NCBI GenBank assembly: GCA_030770425.1
Contig: JASJFT010000337.1
Location: forward strand, 1-32,225
Source: Darksidea phi
Taxonomy: Eukaryota > Ascomycota > Dothideomycetes > Pleosporales > Lentitheciaceae
Reading direction: 5' to 3'
Length of the DNA: 32,225 nt
Shown here: positions 22,684 through 32,168 of the stretch, piece after piece
Layout: every line of letters begins with the position of its first letter
How positions within the stretch are numbered: position 1 is the first letter of the stretch
Notes under the pieces: generated by a model
Told to the model about the DNA's origin: nothing
Database searches by the model: none
Seen by the model: only the letters and a program-made list of their open reading frames with translations
Translations under genes and position numbers: made by a program

Positions 22684-22713
22684 TTAGAAAAGAGTATATC
22701 TACTCTTTTCTAG
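22684..22713. repeat. TTAGAAAAGAG hairpin H3
   Basis: TTAGAAAAGAGTA, four-base centre, TACTCTTTTCTAG: a compact perfect stem. It forms the last codons and stop of the 1,426-codon frame. On the other side the - fossil at 22876-23635 runs towards it, so it again lies between convergent genes, although the - frame is not in the same phase here. Confidence 0.8.
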
Positions 22714-22749
22714 ATACTCTACTCTCCTTTCCTAGTAGACTACCGTATA

Positions 22750-22874
22750 GAATATATAGTAATAAGGAGTAGATATACTTATTTAATTAAAACTATAGTT
22801 TATTCCGATTTACGTAATACTATCTTTTATTATTAATAAAAGTAACGCTCTAGCTAATTTAGATTAAAGATATA
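22750..22874. repeat. 125-bp direct repeat, left copy
   Basis: Aligns with 23677-23801 at a constant offset of 927 with transitions only, apart from a few other changes. The shared core includes TAGTTTATTCCGATTTA and TATCTTTTATTATTAATAAA. The two copies bracket the - strand fossil. They could be terminal direct repeats of a small element or a relic of tandem duplication. Confidence 0.85.
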
Positions 22875-22875
22875 C

Positions 22876-23635
22876 CCGAGACTATTAAAGAACCTAGAAT
22901 CTCGATAAATAGTACTTCTAGTTCTATAGTAAAAGCTTAATAAATAACTATTTTACTATATTCTAGTAGTTTATAGAGGAGAATTCTACGTAGGATAGAA
23001 ATCTTATAATTAACGTAGACCTTAGGTCGTAGAAGCGGTATAATAAGATAGTTCTTAAGCTAGTATATAATATTATCGATATCTCTAATATTATCTAAGC
23101 TTATATAGCTAGGTAGATTAGTATCGATCTTCTACTCTATAACCTCTAACCTCTTCTATCTCTTACTCTCTCTATTAGTCCCCCTAATATCCTCTCTCTT
23201 CTTACTCTTCTTCCTATTTATAACCGGCGTAGTAGTTCCTAAGTTCTTCTATTTACTAATAATCTACCTATTTATAAAGTCTATACTCCTCTTCTCTTTT
23301 CTCCCCCTATTCTTTCTATTTTTAAAATTCCCTTTAAGCTTAGCTATTTTATCTTCGCTACTCTTATCTTCTTAAATAACTAAGAAAACTCTTTTAATTA
23401 AGTCTTCTAATTACTTCTTAGGTCGTCTCTTTAAGGAGGAATTAGAGTTTTTAATAAAGTTATAGATTTAGTAAGGTTTAAGCTTAAGTAGTAATTTATT
23501 AGAGGTATCTATATATTTATAGACGATTTAGTAGATATCCTTATCTAAATCCTACTAGAGGGATAGCTATCTACGGGATATACTTATAGGGCTAGGTATT
23601 AGATAGTTAGTAGAAGAGGGTAGTACTAAATATAT
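22876..23635 (-). pseudogene. RIP-killed - gene, basic product
   Basis: A - frame readable from ATA 23635 (IYLVLPSSTNYL follows) to at least 22876, about 253 codons; stops TAA/TAG. Central part is strongly basic (FKNRKNRGRKEKRS, NRKKSKKREDIRGTNRESKR), followed by a hydrophobic-helical part (NLPSYISLDNIRDIDNIIY, RPKVYVNYKISILRRILLY). A nucleic-acid-binding or nuclear protein is conceivable from the charge, but no domain is recognised. The true end may lie within the 125-bp direct repeat. It converges on the giant + gene. Confidence 0.6.
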
Positions 23636-23676
23636 AGGGTCTAGAATAACTTTCTCTCTTAATAGGCCGCTATACG

Positions 23677-23801
23677 GAATATATAGTACTAAGAAGTAAA
23701 TACTCTTATCTAATTAAGATTATAGTTTATTCCGATTTATACGATATTATCTTTTATTATTAATAAAAGTAACGCTTTAGCTAATTTAGACTAAAAATAT
23801 A
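23677..23801. repeat. 125-bp direct repeat, right copy
   Basis: Second copy of 22750-22874, just upstream of the predicted start of the - fossil. It would therefore carry its promoter-proximal sequence. Confidence 0.85.
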
Positions 23802-24066
23802 CTAGTCCTCTAAAAGATAGATAAGATAAGAATAAGTATATAATATTTAATTTACTCTACCTATTTCTAGTATAACTTATAATTACGGGTAAGAGAAGAA
23901 GAAATACTACTAACTAATATAATATAAGGATTCGGGATTAAAAAGAAACCCTATAATATAATAATTTTATACTAAGTAGACGGAGTACTAGAGAATAGGG
24001 GAAAGAAGAATTAGAAAAGAGTAGATTAAGGGCGTATAGACTATATCTACAACCGTTACTAAGACT
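23802..24066. other. Divergent intergenic region with a lone hairpin arm
   Basis: Separates a - and a + fossil. It contains one unpaired left arm of the hairpin family (TTAGAAAAGAGTAGATTA at 24011-24028) with no matching right arm nearby. CA at 24050 is one of the rare unmutated RIP sites. Confidence 0.45.
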
Positions 24067-24705
24067 ATACTAACGGCCGTCGCTAAGACCCCTAGATAGA
24101 GTATCTATAGTAATAGATAAAATAACTTAAATAATAATTTTTAGACCTCTTTACTATACTACCTACTCTATTAGTTCTATCTTAAGACCTACTACTCTAT
24201 AGCTATTATAGATACGATTTAAACGTATTTAAATATACTAAAACGACTAGATAATAAGTATTTAGTAAGAGGATAAAGACTCGAAATCCCTATATATAAT
24301 ACCCGAAAATAACGGCTTACTAACTTTATCTATAGTACTAATTTAACCCGGCTTATAGCTAAAGCTAAATATAAACCTAAAATCTACTCTTTCCTAAGAC
24401 CCCCCTCCTTCGTCTACTCCTCTTAGGGTAGTTTAGACTTTTAGAGATCGAATTAGAAACTCGGATAGAATTTTTTATTATAAACTAAAAATCGGTCTAT
24501 AGAAGGTATATATAGACTATATATTAGATTAATATATAAGTCTACCTATTTTTACGATAGGTAAACGAATTTAATAGCTTCTACTTCGAAATACCTTACT
24601 ATAGAGAGGGGGGGGCTTAGGAAAAAGTAGATCTATTTTTTCTTAATCCCCCCTCTATTTCTTTACTTACTTATCCCCCTTTATTAGAGTTTAACTCTTT
24701 TCTAA
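24067..24705 (+). pseudogene. RIP-killed + gene, about 213 codons
   Basis: From ATA 24067 (ILTAVAKTPR follows) a + frame is readable to about 24.62 kb, with TAA/TAG only: LKRLDNKYLVRG, TNLTRLIAKAKYKPKIYSFL, RPPSFVYSS, YRLYIRLIYKSTYFYDR. It passes through hairpin H4 (24617-24646) and the next plausible terminal stop is TAA 24703-24705. Another frame over the first 60 codons is also open, so the start is uncertain. Product basic and Tyr/Leu-rich after RIP; no family recognised. Confidence 0.5.
24617..24646. repeat. TTAGAAAAGAG hairpin H4 with G/C-run flanks
   Basis: TTAGGAAAAAGTAGA and TCTATTTTTTCTTAA arms, preceded by GAGAGGGGGGGGC and followed by TCCCCCCTC, so the symmetry extends to about 24604-24657. 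The G and C runs, free of CA/TG, are untouched by RIP. Confidence 0.8.
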
Positions 24706-24749
24706 CCCTTCTCTTCTTTAGCTATACTAGTTTTAGACTCTACTATAAA

Positions 24750-26939
24750 ATATACTCTTTCTTAGACTTATATACTAACTATTTTAAGTCGATTATAGTC
24801 TCTATAATAGATTACTATTATATATTAGACTACTAGTCTTCTTCTTTTATAACTATACCTCTATCTTCCTCGTTCTCTCCTATTAACGACTTAATAGATT
24901 ATAGAACGACTAGTTTAGGTATAGATACTAAGATAGGTCCTTTAACTACTAAGGTCGTAATACTAGATAATATTAGACCGATCTAGATTAAGCTCCCCTC
25001 TAGTAATAATAAGTAGGAGGATAAAGATCGTACTACTTTAAATAAGTCTAATCTTCTAAGTATAGAGGACTAGACTCTTCTATATATAGAAGTCTTAGCT
25101 TAAAATTCTCTTCTAAATAAGGTAATTACTAAGGACGACTAGTAAATATTTAATAAACTTACGTCGTATTTTAATATCTTCCCGGCTACCTTAAAGTATA
25201 TACTTAGTTATTATAAGAAACTTAAGTAGTACTATAATATCTTCTCTCGGGTACGAGCTATACTAGACCGTAAGGAGAGTAATATAGATAGTAATAGCTT
25301 AGGGTCGTAATCGTAGCTATAAACGATTATTAAAGCTATTAAGTTTAATTATTAAATTAATAACCTCTAGTACCGTATAAGTCTAATAGAAGTTAGTTAT
25401 TAAGAATATAATTACGTCTAACTCTATATCTAGCTATATTCTAATTTATATATACTTCTCTTTACGTAGAAGTTAGCTCTATTCTATAATAATAGAATTA
25501 ACCCTAACTTATTCTTAAACTATATTAACGCTATAGTAAAATAGAATAATAAGTAGCTAATAGTCCGGCTAAAAGAGGGTAATAAGTTACGATATACGAA
25601 AGTAGATAACTATCGACCGATTAGAACCCCTAATATTAGATAGGCTATAAAAGATATAAGATAATTCTAGAAGACGGACTAGACTAGAGAGACTATAGTA
25701 CGAAGTAGGGCTAGGTTAGAAGAGAGTAAGAGTATAATTAATAATAAGGTCCCTATTACTAATCTAGAAGACTTAGAAGCTATTCTTCCCGTTACTAAGA
25801 AGAAGAAGGGAATAGAGCCGGAATCCCTAACTACCGAAGTAATAGACTAGATTAAGGGTACTACTCTAAGCCGGATTAACTAGGTAGTAGAAATTAATAT
25901 ATATTCTATTTAAGCTTAAAAGTAGAAGATCTTTCTTAAGTATAAATATCTACTACTAGTCTATACTATAGACCTACGTAATCCTAGAGCTACTTAGTTT
26001 AAGAATAGTATTATATATAGATCTTAATACGTATAGAACATCCTAGACTTTAAAGTAACCGATTGGTATAATAGTAGTACTAATAGTATCTCGTTTAATC
26101 TTAGTCGTCGGAAAGAGTAATAAGCTAAAGCTAAAGAAGCTATTCTACTAGCTAATTCTACTACTAATCCCGCTATATTATCTACGAATCTAGCGAACTA
26201 CCCTATAATATAGGGCTTAGTATCCGGAGATATTATATTAGTAGAGTATAAAGTTATTATAAATAAGTAGATTATTAACTAGATAAAAGCCTAATTATAG
26301 AAGTAAAGTAGAAGGTCCTTAAAAAAGGTATAAATTAAAAGGTTTTAAGATATAATAGCTCTAGCGTTAACTATAGATCTAGAGAAGATCTTAGACTATA
26401 CTATAATACCCGAAGACAATTAGAACCTATTCTAATCTATCTTAACTAGTAAGAAATACGAAGGTACGAGCTTACTCCTACTTAATAATACTAATATAAA
26501 GGGCCCTAGTAATAACCTATAATTTATCGATCCTAACTAGAAGAACTTTTAGAAGGTAGAGAAAAAAGTAAATATATTACTAAATAACCCTACGTACTAG
26601 CCCGTAAACTACTAATTATTACTAGACTAGCTTAAGGTAAAGTAAAGAACCGACTCTTATCTACTAGGATAAGAAGGTAATCTATTATTATAGTAGTAAA
26701 CTACTAGTATAGCTAAGCTATACGAGCGTCGAAAGCTATCTAAGAAGAATAAGAAGTAGTTATAAGAGGGGCTTTTATATAATTAGATTAGTATTAGTAA
26801 AATAAATATTATACTAGCTATCTATATAGCTATAAGTACCTCCTACCTAGGTAGAGGGGGGGCCTTAGAAAAGAGTAGATTTTCGAATAATCTACTCTTT
26901 TCTAAGGCCTCTCTTCCCCCCCTCCTTCTTACTTCCTAA
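24750..26939 (+). pseudogene. RIP-killed + gene, 730 codons
   Basis: ATA 24750 (IYSFLDLYTNYFKS follows) to TAA 26937-26939, 2,190 bases in one frame, TAA/TAG breaks only. Legible parts: FNKLTSYFNIFPATLKYIL, RVRAILDRKESN, NKLRYTKVDNYRPIRTPNI (mid), a linker VTKKKKGIEPESLTTEVID, VTDWYNSSTNSISFNLSRR (the W is a rare surviving TGG), then SGDIILVEYKVII, TIDLEKILDYTIIPEDN, VNILLNNPTY, KLYERRKLSKKNKK. The C-terminus runs through hairpin H5 (ALEKSRFSNNLLFSKASLPP). No domain recognised; a predicted soluble, partly disordered protein. Confidence 0.7.
26865..26905. repeat. TTAGAAAAGAG hairpin H5, longest arms
   Basis: TTAGAAAAGAGTAGATT and AATCTACTCTTTTCTAA are perfect arms around a seven-base centre; flanks GGGGGGGCC and GGCCTCTCTTCCCCCCC prolong the stem to ~26853-26924. 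It lies at the 3' end of the 730-codon frame and 107 bases before the next + start. Confidence 0.85.
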
Positions 26940-27011
26940 TTTTCTATTCTTTTCTAGCCCCTTCTCTTTTTCTATTAGCTTATAGTCTAGTATACTAACG
27001 TATACTAGTAT

Positions 27012-27956
27012 ATAAATAAGAGGAAGATCTAAGATTAAAAGCTAAGAAACGCCGAAGACTAGGATAGTCTTACCGAGATACCGGTATCTAAACTCTTAAT
27101 ATAGGTTATCTAATCCTACCTCCTTTATTAGACTACTACTAATATCTATACTTTCTTTTCTTATCTTATACTATTTATCTATAGAGGTAGTAAGCGAGAT
27201 CGCTAAAATATACTATCTAGAGTTTAATAGATTACCGAGGTACTTATAAACGACTACCCTATATTTTAGAATAATAATAAGCTCGTCTTCTAGTAGATTA
27301 TTTTAGTAAGTTATAATACTCTTTAGACTAGGAATAGACCCTATACCTTCTATAAGTACCTCCTTAAGAAGGGAAATATTAGCTAGAAGATAGTTAAAGA
27401 GAATAGTTAGAAACGTATAGTTAATAAGAATAAAAAACTAATATATCTATTTAATCTTAGTAGTTACTTCTAAGCGGGCGTACTTAATAAGTATTAATAT
27501 ACGAAGAATTTCTAAACGTACTTATCTTTTACTATTTAATTCTTAGAATTATTCTAGATCCTATTAGTTACGGTAACGCCTATCCTATAGAGATTTAGTA
27601 ATTTTAAGGGTTTACTATCGTTTATCTAAAACCTAGATAATAATTAAGAGACTAAGAGAATAATTAATTTAGATACTCTTAATAATTTCTATAAGCTTAA
27701 TACGGCGACTAGTTATCTTTTATAGCTAGAGTAGATTTAATTCTACTATACCTACGCCGTATTCTAAAGGTTTATTACTAACTCTCTTAGTCTTACTAAG
27801 ATTAGAAGATATATTATACTAATTTAGACTATCTATATAATTTAATATAACTATATCTTAGAGTATATAGTTTATCTCGATAAAAGAATATATTATATTA
27901 GTAATTCGATACTATAATCTACTACGCTACGAGTCCGTCTCGAGAATAACCCCTTC
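27012..27956 (+). pseudogene. RIP-killed + gene, cut by the second block
   Basis: ATA 27012 (INKRKI*D*KLRNAED follows) opens a + frame readable for 315 codons to the block junction at 27957, where it continues without homology-based support. Segments: DSLTEIPVSKLL, SYNTL*TRNRPYTFYKYLLK, KNKKLIYLFNLSSYF, LLVTVTPIL*RFSNFKGLLS, INLDTLNNFYKLNTATSYL, HxxL-type KIRRYIILI. TAA/TAG stops only. Leu/Phe/Tyr-rich; no domain recognised. It follows the 730-codon gene in the same direction. The arrival of the 4.2-kb block probably removed its 3' end. Confidence 0.55.
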
Positions 27957-28154
27957 TTAAATAGAGAATATAGGAATAAGATTAGAAAAAAAAATTAGAA
28001 TTTTATAACTCTAAGTTATTAAATAAGTATTCCTAATAGATATATTATAATCCGTTTTATTATATCTATCGTAGTAGTAGAGATATATAATTAAAAAGAT
28101 AGATATATTAGTATCTAGTATTTATATTTAAAAAGACTTCCTAAGTAAGGCCGC

Positions 28155-28706
28155 TAACTAAATTAGGATTTTTTCGGAATATCGTAGTATATTATATTAA
28201 AAGCTAGGTTCCGTATAAAGTAAGTCTTATAAGATAGAATAATAGTATAGGAAGCTATCTATACTCGTTCGATATACTTATTACTATATAGTAGTAATAT
28301 ATAGATAGATTTATCGTCGTTATTAAAGAAGAATATACTAACTAAATTAGAGTTTTTTCGGAATATTATAACGTATTATATTATAAACTAGTCTTCGTAT
28401 AAAGTAAGTCCTATAAGATAAAATAATAGTATAGAAAGCTATCTATACTTACTCGATATACTTATTACTATATAATAGTAATATATAGATAGAACTATCG
28501 TCGTTATTAAAGAAGGATATACTAACTAAATTAGGATTTTTTTAGAATATTATAGTATACTATATTAAAAGCTAGGTTCTATATAAAGTAAGTCCTATAA
28601 GGTAGAATAATAGTATAGAAAGCTATCTATACTCGTTCGATATACTTATTACTATATAGTAGTAATATATAGATAGAATTATTATTATTAAAGGGAGAAT
28701 ACGTTA
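28155..28706. repeat. 184-bp tandem repeat, 3 units (copy 2)
   Basis: Same array as 14129-14680; landmark GAATAT at 28177, 28361 and 28545, again exactly 184 bases apart. Unit number is unchanged between block copies. Confidence 0.9.
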
Positions 28707-29025
28707 ATTAAACTAGGGAAAAAGATATTATACTAATACTATTTCTAAATACTCGTAGACTATAGTCTATTATAAGATAGTCTATACCGATATCCTTTTA
28801 AATAGTACTAATACCTTTTTTATCTAATTAATACCTTTTTTATCTAATCGATATATTTTTTATCTAATCTATTTTTTTAATATTTTAGTATATATTATAT
28901 ATTTAAATACTTCTAAGTATATATAAAGGGTTTATTATAAATATTATATATAGAGTTAAGGATATAATTCTATATCTATAGCCTAGACCGAGATAAGTTA
29001 AAGATTAAATATAAGGTAGAGGGGT

Positions 29026-29065
29026 TTAGAAAAGAGTTAGAATATATATATTTACTCTTTTCTAA
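29026..29065. repeat. TTAGAAAAGAG hairpin H6 (copy of H1)
   Basis: Counterpart of H1 with TTAGAAAAGAGTTAGA and TTTACTCTTTTCTAA; one arm change (C to T) relative to H1. Confidence 0.8.
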
Positions 29066-29818
29066 CTTCTTCTTCCTCTCTAGCTAGTAATTCTATATTA
29101 AATAATTCTAGCTAGCTCCCGTACGCTTAATTCTAGTAAAAGATAATCCCCTTATTATAGAAGGTTATTAAGTTTCTATTTTATAGAAATATTAAAGGAT
29201 ACTCGTATTTAAATATATAAATACTACTATAGTATTAGTACCTATATAAAAGTATCGACGTACTACTATAAGTTAGTAGTAATATAGATTTAATAGTACT
29301 TAGGTTTAATAATATAGTAGAATCGATAGTATTATAGAGTCGACGGTACTATTAGATTTAATAGTACTATTAGGATAATAACCGTACTTATATCTTTTCT
29401 TAGAGTTAGTCTACTACTACTAGTATAAATACTAGTAATAAATACTAGTAGAGTAAATAAGTTTTCTTAATAGTAGATAGAGTACTATATTCTCTTAGAG
29501 AGATTAAACGTATATATCTATTTATATTTATTTAGAGTACTAAAAGATAAAGAGATAGAAATATACGAAGATAAGAATATTATAGAGTAAAAGTAAGTAG
29601 AGGAAATAGAAGGGAAAACTAGTTTATATAGGGTTATAGGTATTAAGTAGTCCTTTAAAGTCTAGAATAGCGAGACCGAATATATTACTTAATATAATCG
29701 ATACTAGTCTAGATTTAAATTATTTACTAATACTTTATCTAGCTTAATACTAGTCTAAATATAGATTAGATTAAATATAGCCCTCTATACTAGTTCTACT
29801 ACCTCTCTACCCTTTTTT

Positions 29819-29873
29819 CTACTCTTTTTCTACCCTTTCTCTACCCTTTCTCTACCCTTTCTCTACCCCCTTC
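29819..29873. repeat. 11-bp pyrimidine repeat, 5 units
   Basis: Units begin at 29819, 29830, 29841, 29852 and 29863; one more than in the internal copy. Confidence 0.9.
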
Positions 29874-30576
29874 TAAGCTCTACCCTAGAAGCTATAGCTT
29901 TCTAAATAATAATCTATTAATATTCTACCTATACGCGAATCCGAGTATATTACTACTATTAGGGCTATCCGAAATACTTTCTAAAAATCGATTTACTAGT
30001 AATCTCTATATCGACGGTATCTACGTAAAAAGTACCCTACTTTATATTAATAATACTACTACTATTTAGTTTACCTATATTTCTACCTTCTATAACTAAT
30101 CTAAGTATATTAATATTTACTATTATTTTATTCTATAGGGTAGTCTATAACGGAGACGTTCTAACTAAAATAGATTAATAGGAAGAAGAATCCGATAATA
30201 CCTCTTCTACTCTATAATTACCTCTAATTTAAAAATAGATACTTATAATACTCCTATAAAAGAGGAGCTTAATAATCTTCTATAGTAGGGGGTTAGTTTT
30301 ATATAATATAAGAAGGATATATTTCTTAAATACTATCTAGACTATAATAAAAACTAGGACGAGAACTTTAACTAGTACGAGTACTTTAATATACCTAGTA
30401 ATATATTAAAAGTAGTATAGAATACTCTCTTAGAAGTAGCTATAAATTCGTCCTAAACTTATATACTCGGGTTCTAGGGGGGGCTTAGAATTAGTAAGAA
30501 TTCTATATATTTTCTAAATAGTAGAGAATCTTTATATAGAAATATATCTACGAGTCTCTTATATAAATATAGAGAC

Positions 30577-30615
30577 TTAGGAAAGAGTAGAGTATATCTA
30601 TATACTCTTTCTTAA
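30577..30615. repeat. 39-bp palindrome H7 (copy of H2)
   Basis: Same length and position as H2, one imperfection in the right arm (CTCTTTCTTAA). Both convergent frames again read it in phase, ending at TAA 30615 (+) and TAA 30577 (-). A GGGGGGGGCTTAG half-arm lies ~100 bases to the left (30477-30489). Confidence 0.8.
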
Positions 30616-31669
30616 CTACCCCCTTCTACTCTTTCTTTTCTATAGCTTTAGTATCTAGTAATCCGATATCTCTTCTACTAAGCTAGAATAAGTAGGGTCT
30701 AGTATATTACGTAGAGACTCTAGTAGTACTAATAACTAGTTTATTATCTACTTAAAGGCTAGTATTCTATTAGGAGGACTTTAGTCTACTATTACTACTA
30801 TATAAAAAGATTCTATTCCTCTACTTAATTTATTAATATCCTCTATATATAATTTTAGAAGTTTAATCTATATTTCTATCTAGTCCGCGCGAAGTATACG
30901 TTTAATAAACGAATTTAGTACTATACTTACTAAAAGTAAAGTAAGAATTCTAATACTAAATATATTTACTAATATACTCTATCTCTTTCTATATCTAAGT
31001 ATCTAATTAAATTCGTTTTAAGTCTTTAGATAGGTAAACTTTATAATTAAACTACTAAGCTCCTAATTATAGAGTACGTAGAACTACTTTAGTCGTATTA
31101 AAGAAGCTAGTCTAACCCCTCTTTAGTCCGACTATATACTAATAGCTTATAATTTCTATTCTAGTCTCTCTAATTTACTATATATAACCGTAGATATCTA
31201 CTAGTACTTAAGTATAGTAAGGATTATTATACTCTTACTATTTAGAATTCTAAAGAATAACGTCTAAAGTTAATTCTCTTTCTCTTTAGTAAGCTTCTTA
31301 TCTATATTCTTATTAGTAACTACTATTATTAAAACCTACGTAGACCCTTTTAATAGTCTATTATCCTTATTATACTTATACTACTAAAGTTATATAATTA
31401 TTATCTAATCTTTAAAAGTCTCTACTCCCCTAACTACTATTATAGCTTTAATTATAGTAGTTACGGTTATAATTCTAAGTCCCTTATATAGCTCTAAGAA
31501 TCTAATAAACTTTAATTAATACTCTAGAAGTACTAGCTTAATATCTTATATATTCTCTTTAAGATCTTACTATATATTAACCTAGACTACTAATATCTTA
31601 TTTCTTTTAACTTTAGCTATTTATCGTATTATCTTATCTTATAGTAATCTCTTATACTTATATTCTACG

Positions 31670-31837
31670 GACTTCCTAGTATCTTCTTCTACTCTAATTA
31701 TACTATCTATAAACTTCTTAGTATCTTCTTCTATCCTAATCTCGCTATTTATAAGCTCCTTAGTATCTTCCTCTACCCTAATCTTACTATCTATAGGCTT
31801 CTTAGTATCTTCTTCTTTTCTAATCTTACTATCTACT
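31670..31837 (-). repeat. 42-bp coding repeat, 4 units (copy 2)
   Basis: Four units in the same register as 17632-17799, with C-to-T and G-to-A differences only. Confidence 0.9.
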
Positions 31838-32168
31838 TAGCTACTATTCTTACTTATACTATTTTAGATATATTCGATAAGTAACTTTACTAATATATAT
31901 CTATATAGCTAAGTAACTATATTATTAGGTAACTAGATTATAAAAATTAAGTTACTATTATTAGTACTATAGGTTATATCTATTATCTATACTATCTAGT
32001 AGCTATTAAGACTATTTAATATATCGTTAAGAAGCGTACTAACGTCTAGGCTATTAAGTATAATAAAGGAGGTAGTCGGTAATAAGATTAATTCTATAGT
32101 ACGTCGAATAGTCTCTAATAGAGGAGACGTACTTAGATAGTCTATAGCTAGTTAGCGTAGAAGTAAAA

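Larger units (their letters stand above)
18436..22713 (+). pseudogene. RIP-killed giant gene, 1,426 codons
   Basis: ATA 18436 (ISSYNSPKKVGRRLRKYTN follows) to TAG 22711-22713, 4,278 bases in one frame with no net indel and on the order of a hundred TAA/TAG interruptions. Residues ~60-270 are acidic and low complexity (LLDLIDREEIVRDESIIEEV). Residues ~350-1,250 look like a large folded region: e.g. IPDIYEVEVFL, YLKVYIRTRDVLRINGS, FNNKLLKNLTLDPRYIRSL, VVALRALRFYYRSNLLE. A basic tail holds a 25-residue tandem repeat (22366-22500) and ends in LEKSISTLF from hairpin H3. I do not recognise the family. Subtelomeric location makes a telomere-linked helicase an obvious idea, but I see no Walker A or DEAH remnant. 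Confidence 0.7.
29477..30615 (+). pseudogene. RIP-killed + gene of the block, copy 2
   Basis: Counterpart of 15450-16577. It is 1,139 rather than 1,128 bases because of a fifth 11-bp unit (29819-29873), so the frame is shifted within it. Up- and downstream parts still read like copy 1 (for example NSIYVKSTLLYINN and KIGTYNTPIKEELNNLL). Ends at TAA 30613-30615 inside the palindrome H7. Confidence 0.6.
30577..32145 (-). pseudogene. RIP-killed - gene of the block, telomere-adjacent
   Basis: Counterpart of 16539-18107 and exactly the same length, 1,569 bases, so no indels separate the two copies. The start ATA is at 32145-32143, and the first TTAGGG of the telomere begins at 32169, leaving 23 bases of 5' sequence. 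Any promoter is gone. This would be the last gene of the chromosome, transcribed away from the telomere. The 42-bp repeats are at 31670-31837. Unknown function. Confidence 0.7.

Noticed and set aside
18436..22713. Telomere-linked RecQ helicase identity
   Set aside because: Position fits, but I find no remnant of Walker A, DEAH or other helicase motifs even allowing for RIP changes.
22750..23801. LTR retrotransposon
   Set aside because: Repeats are only 125 bp, and the internal - frame shows no gag, protease, reverse transcriptase or integrase motifs.
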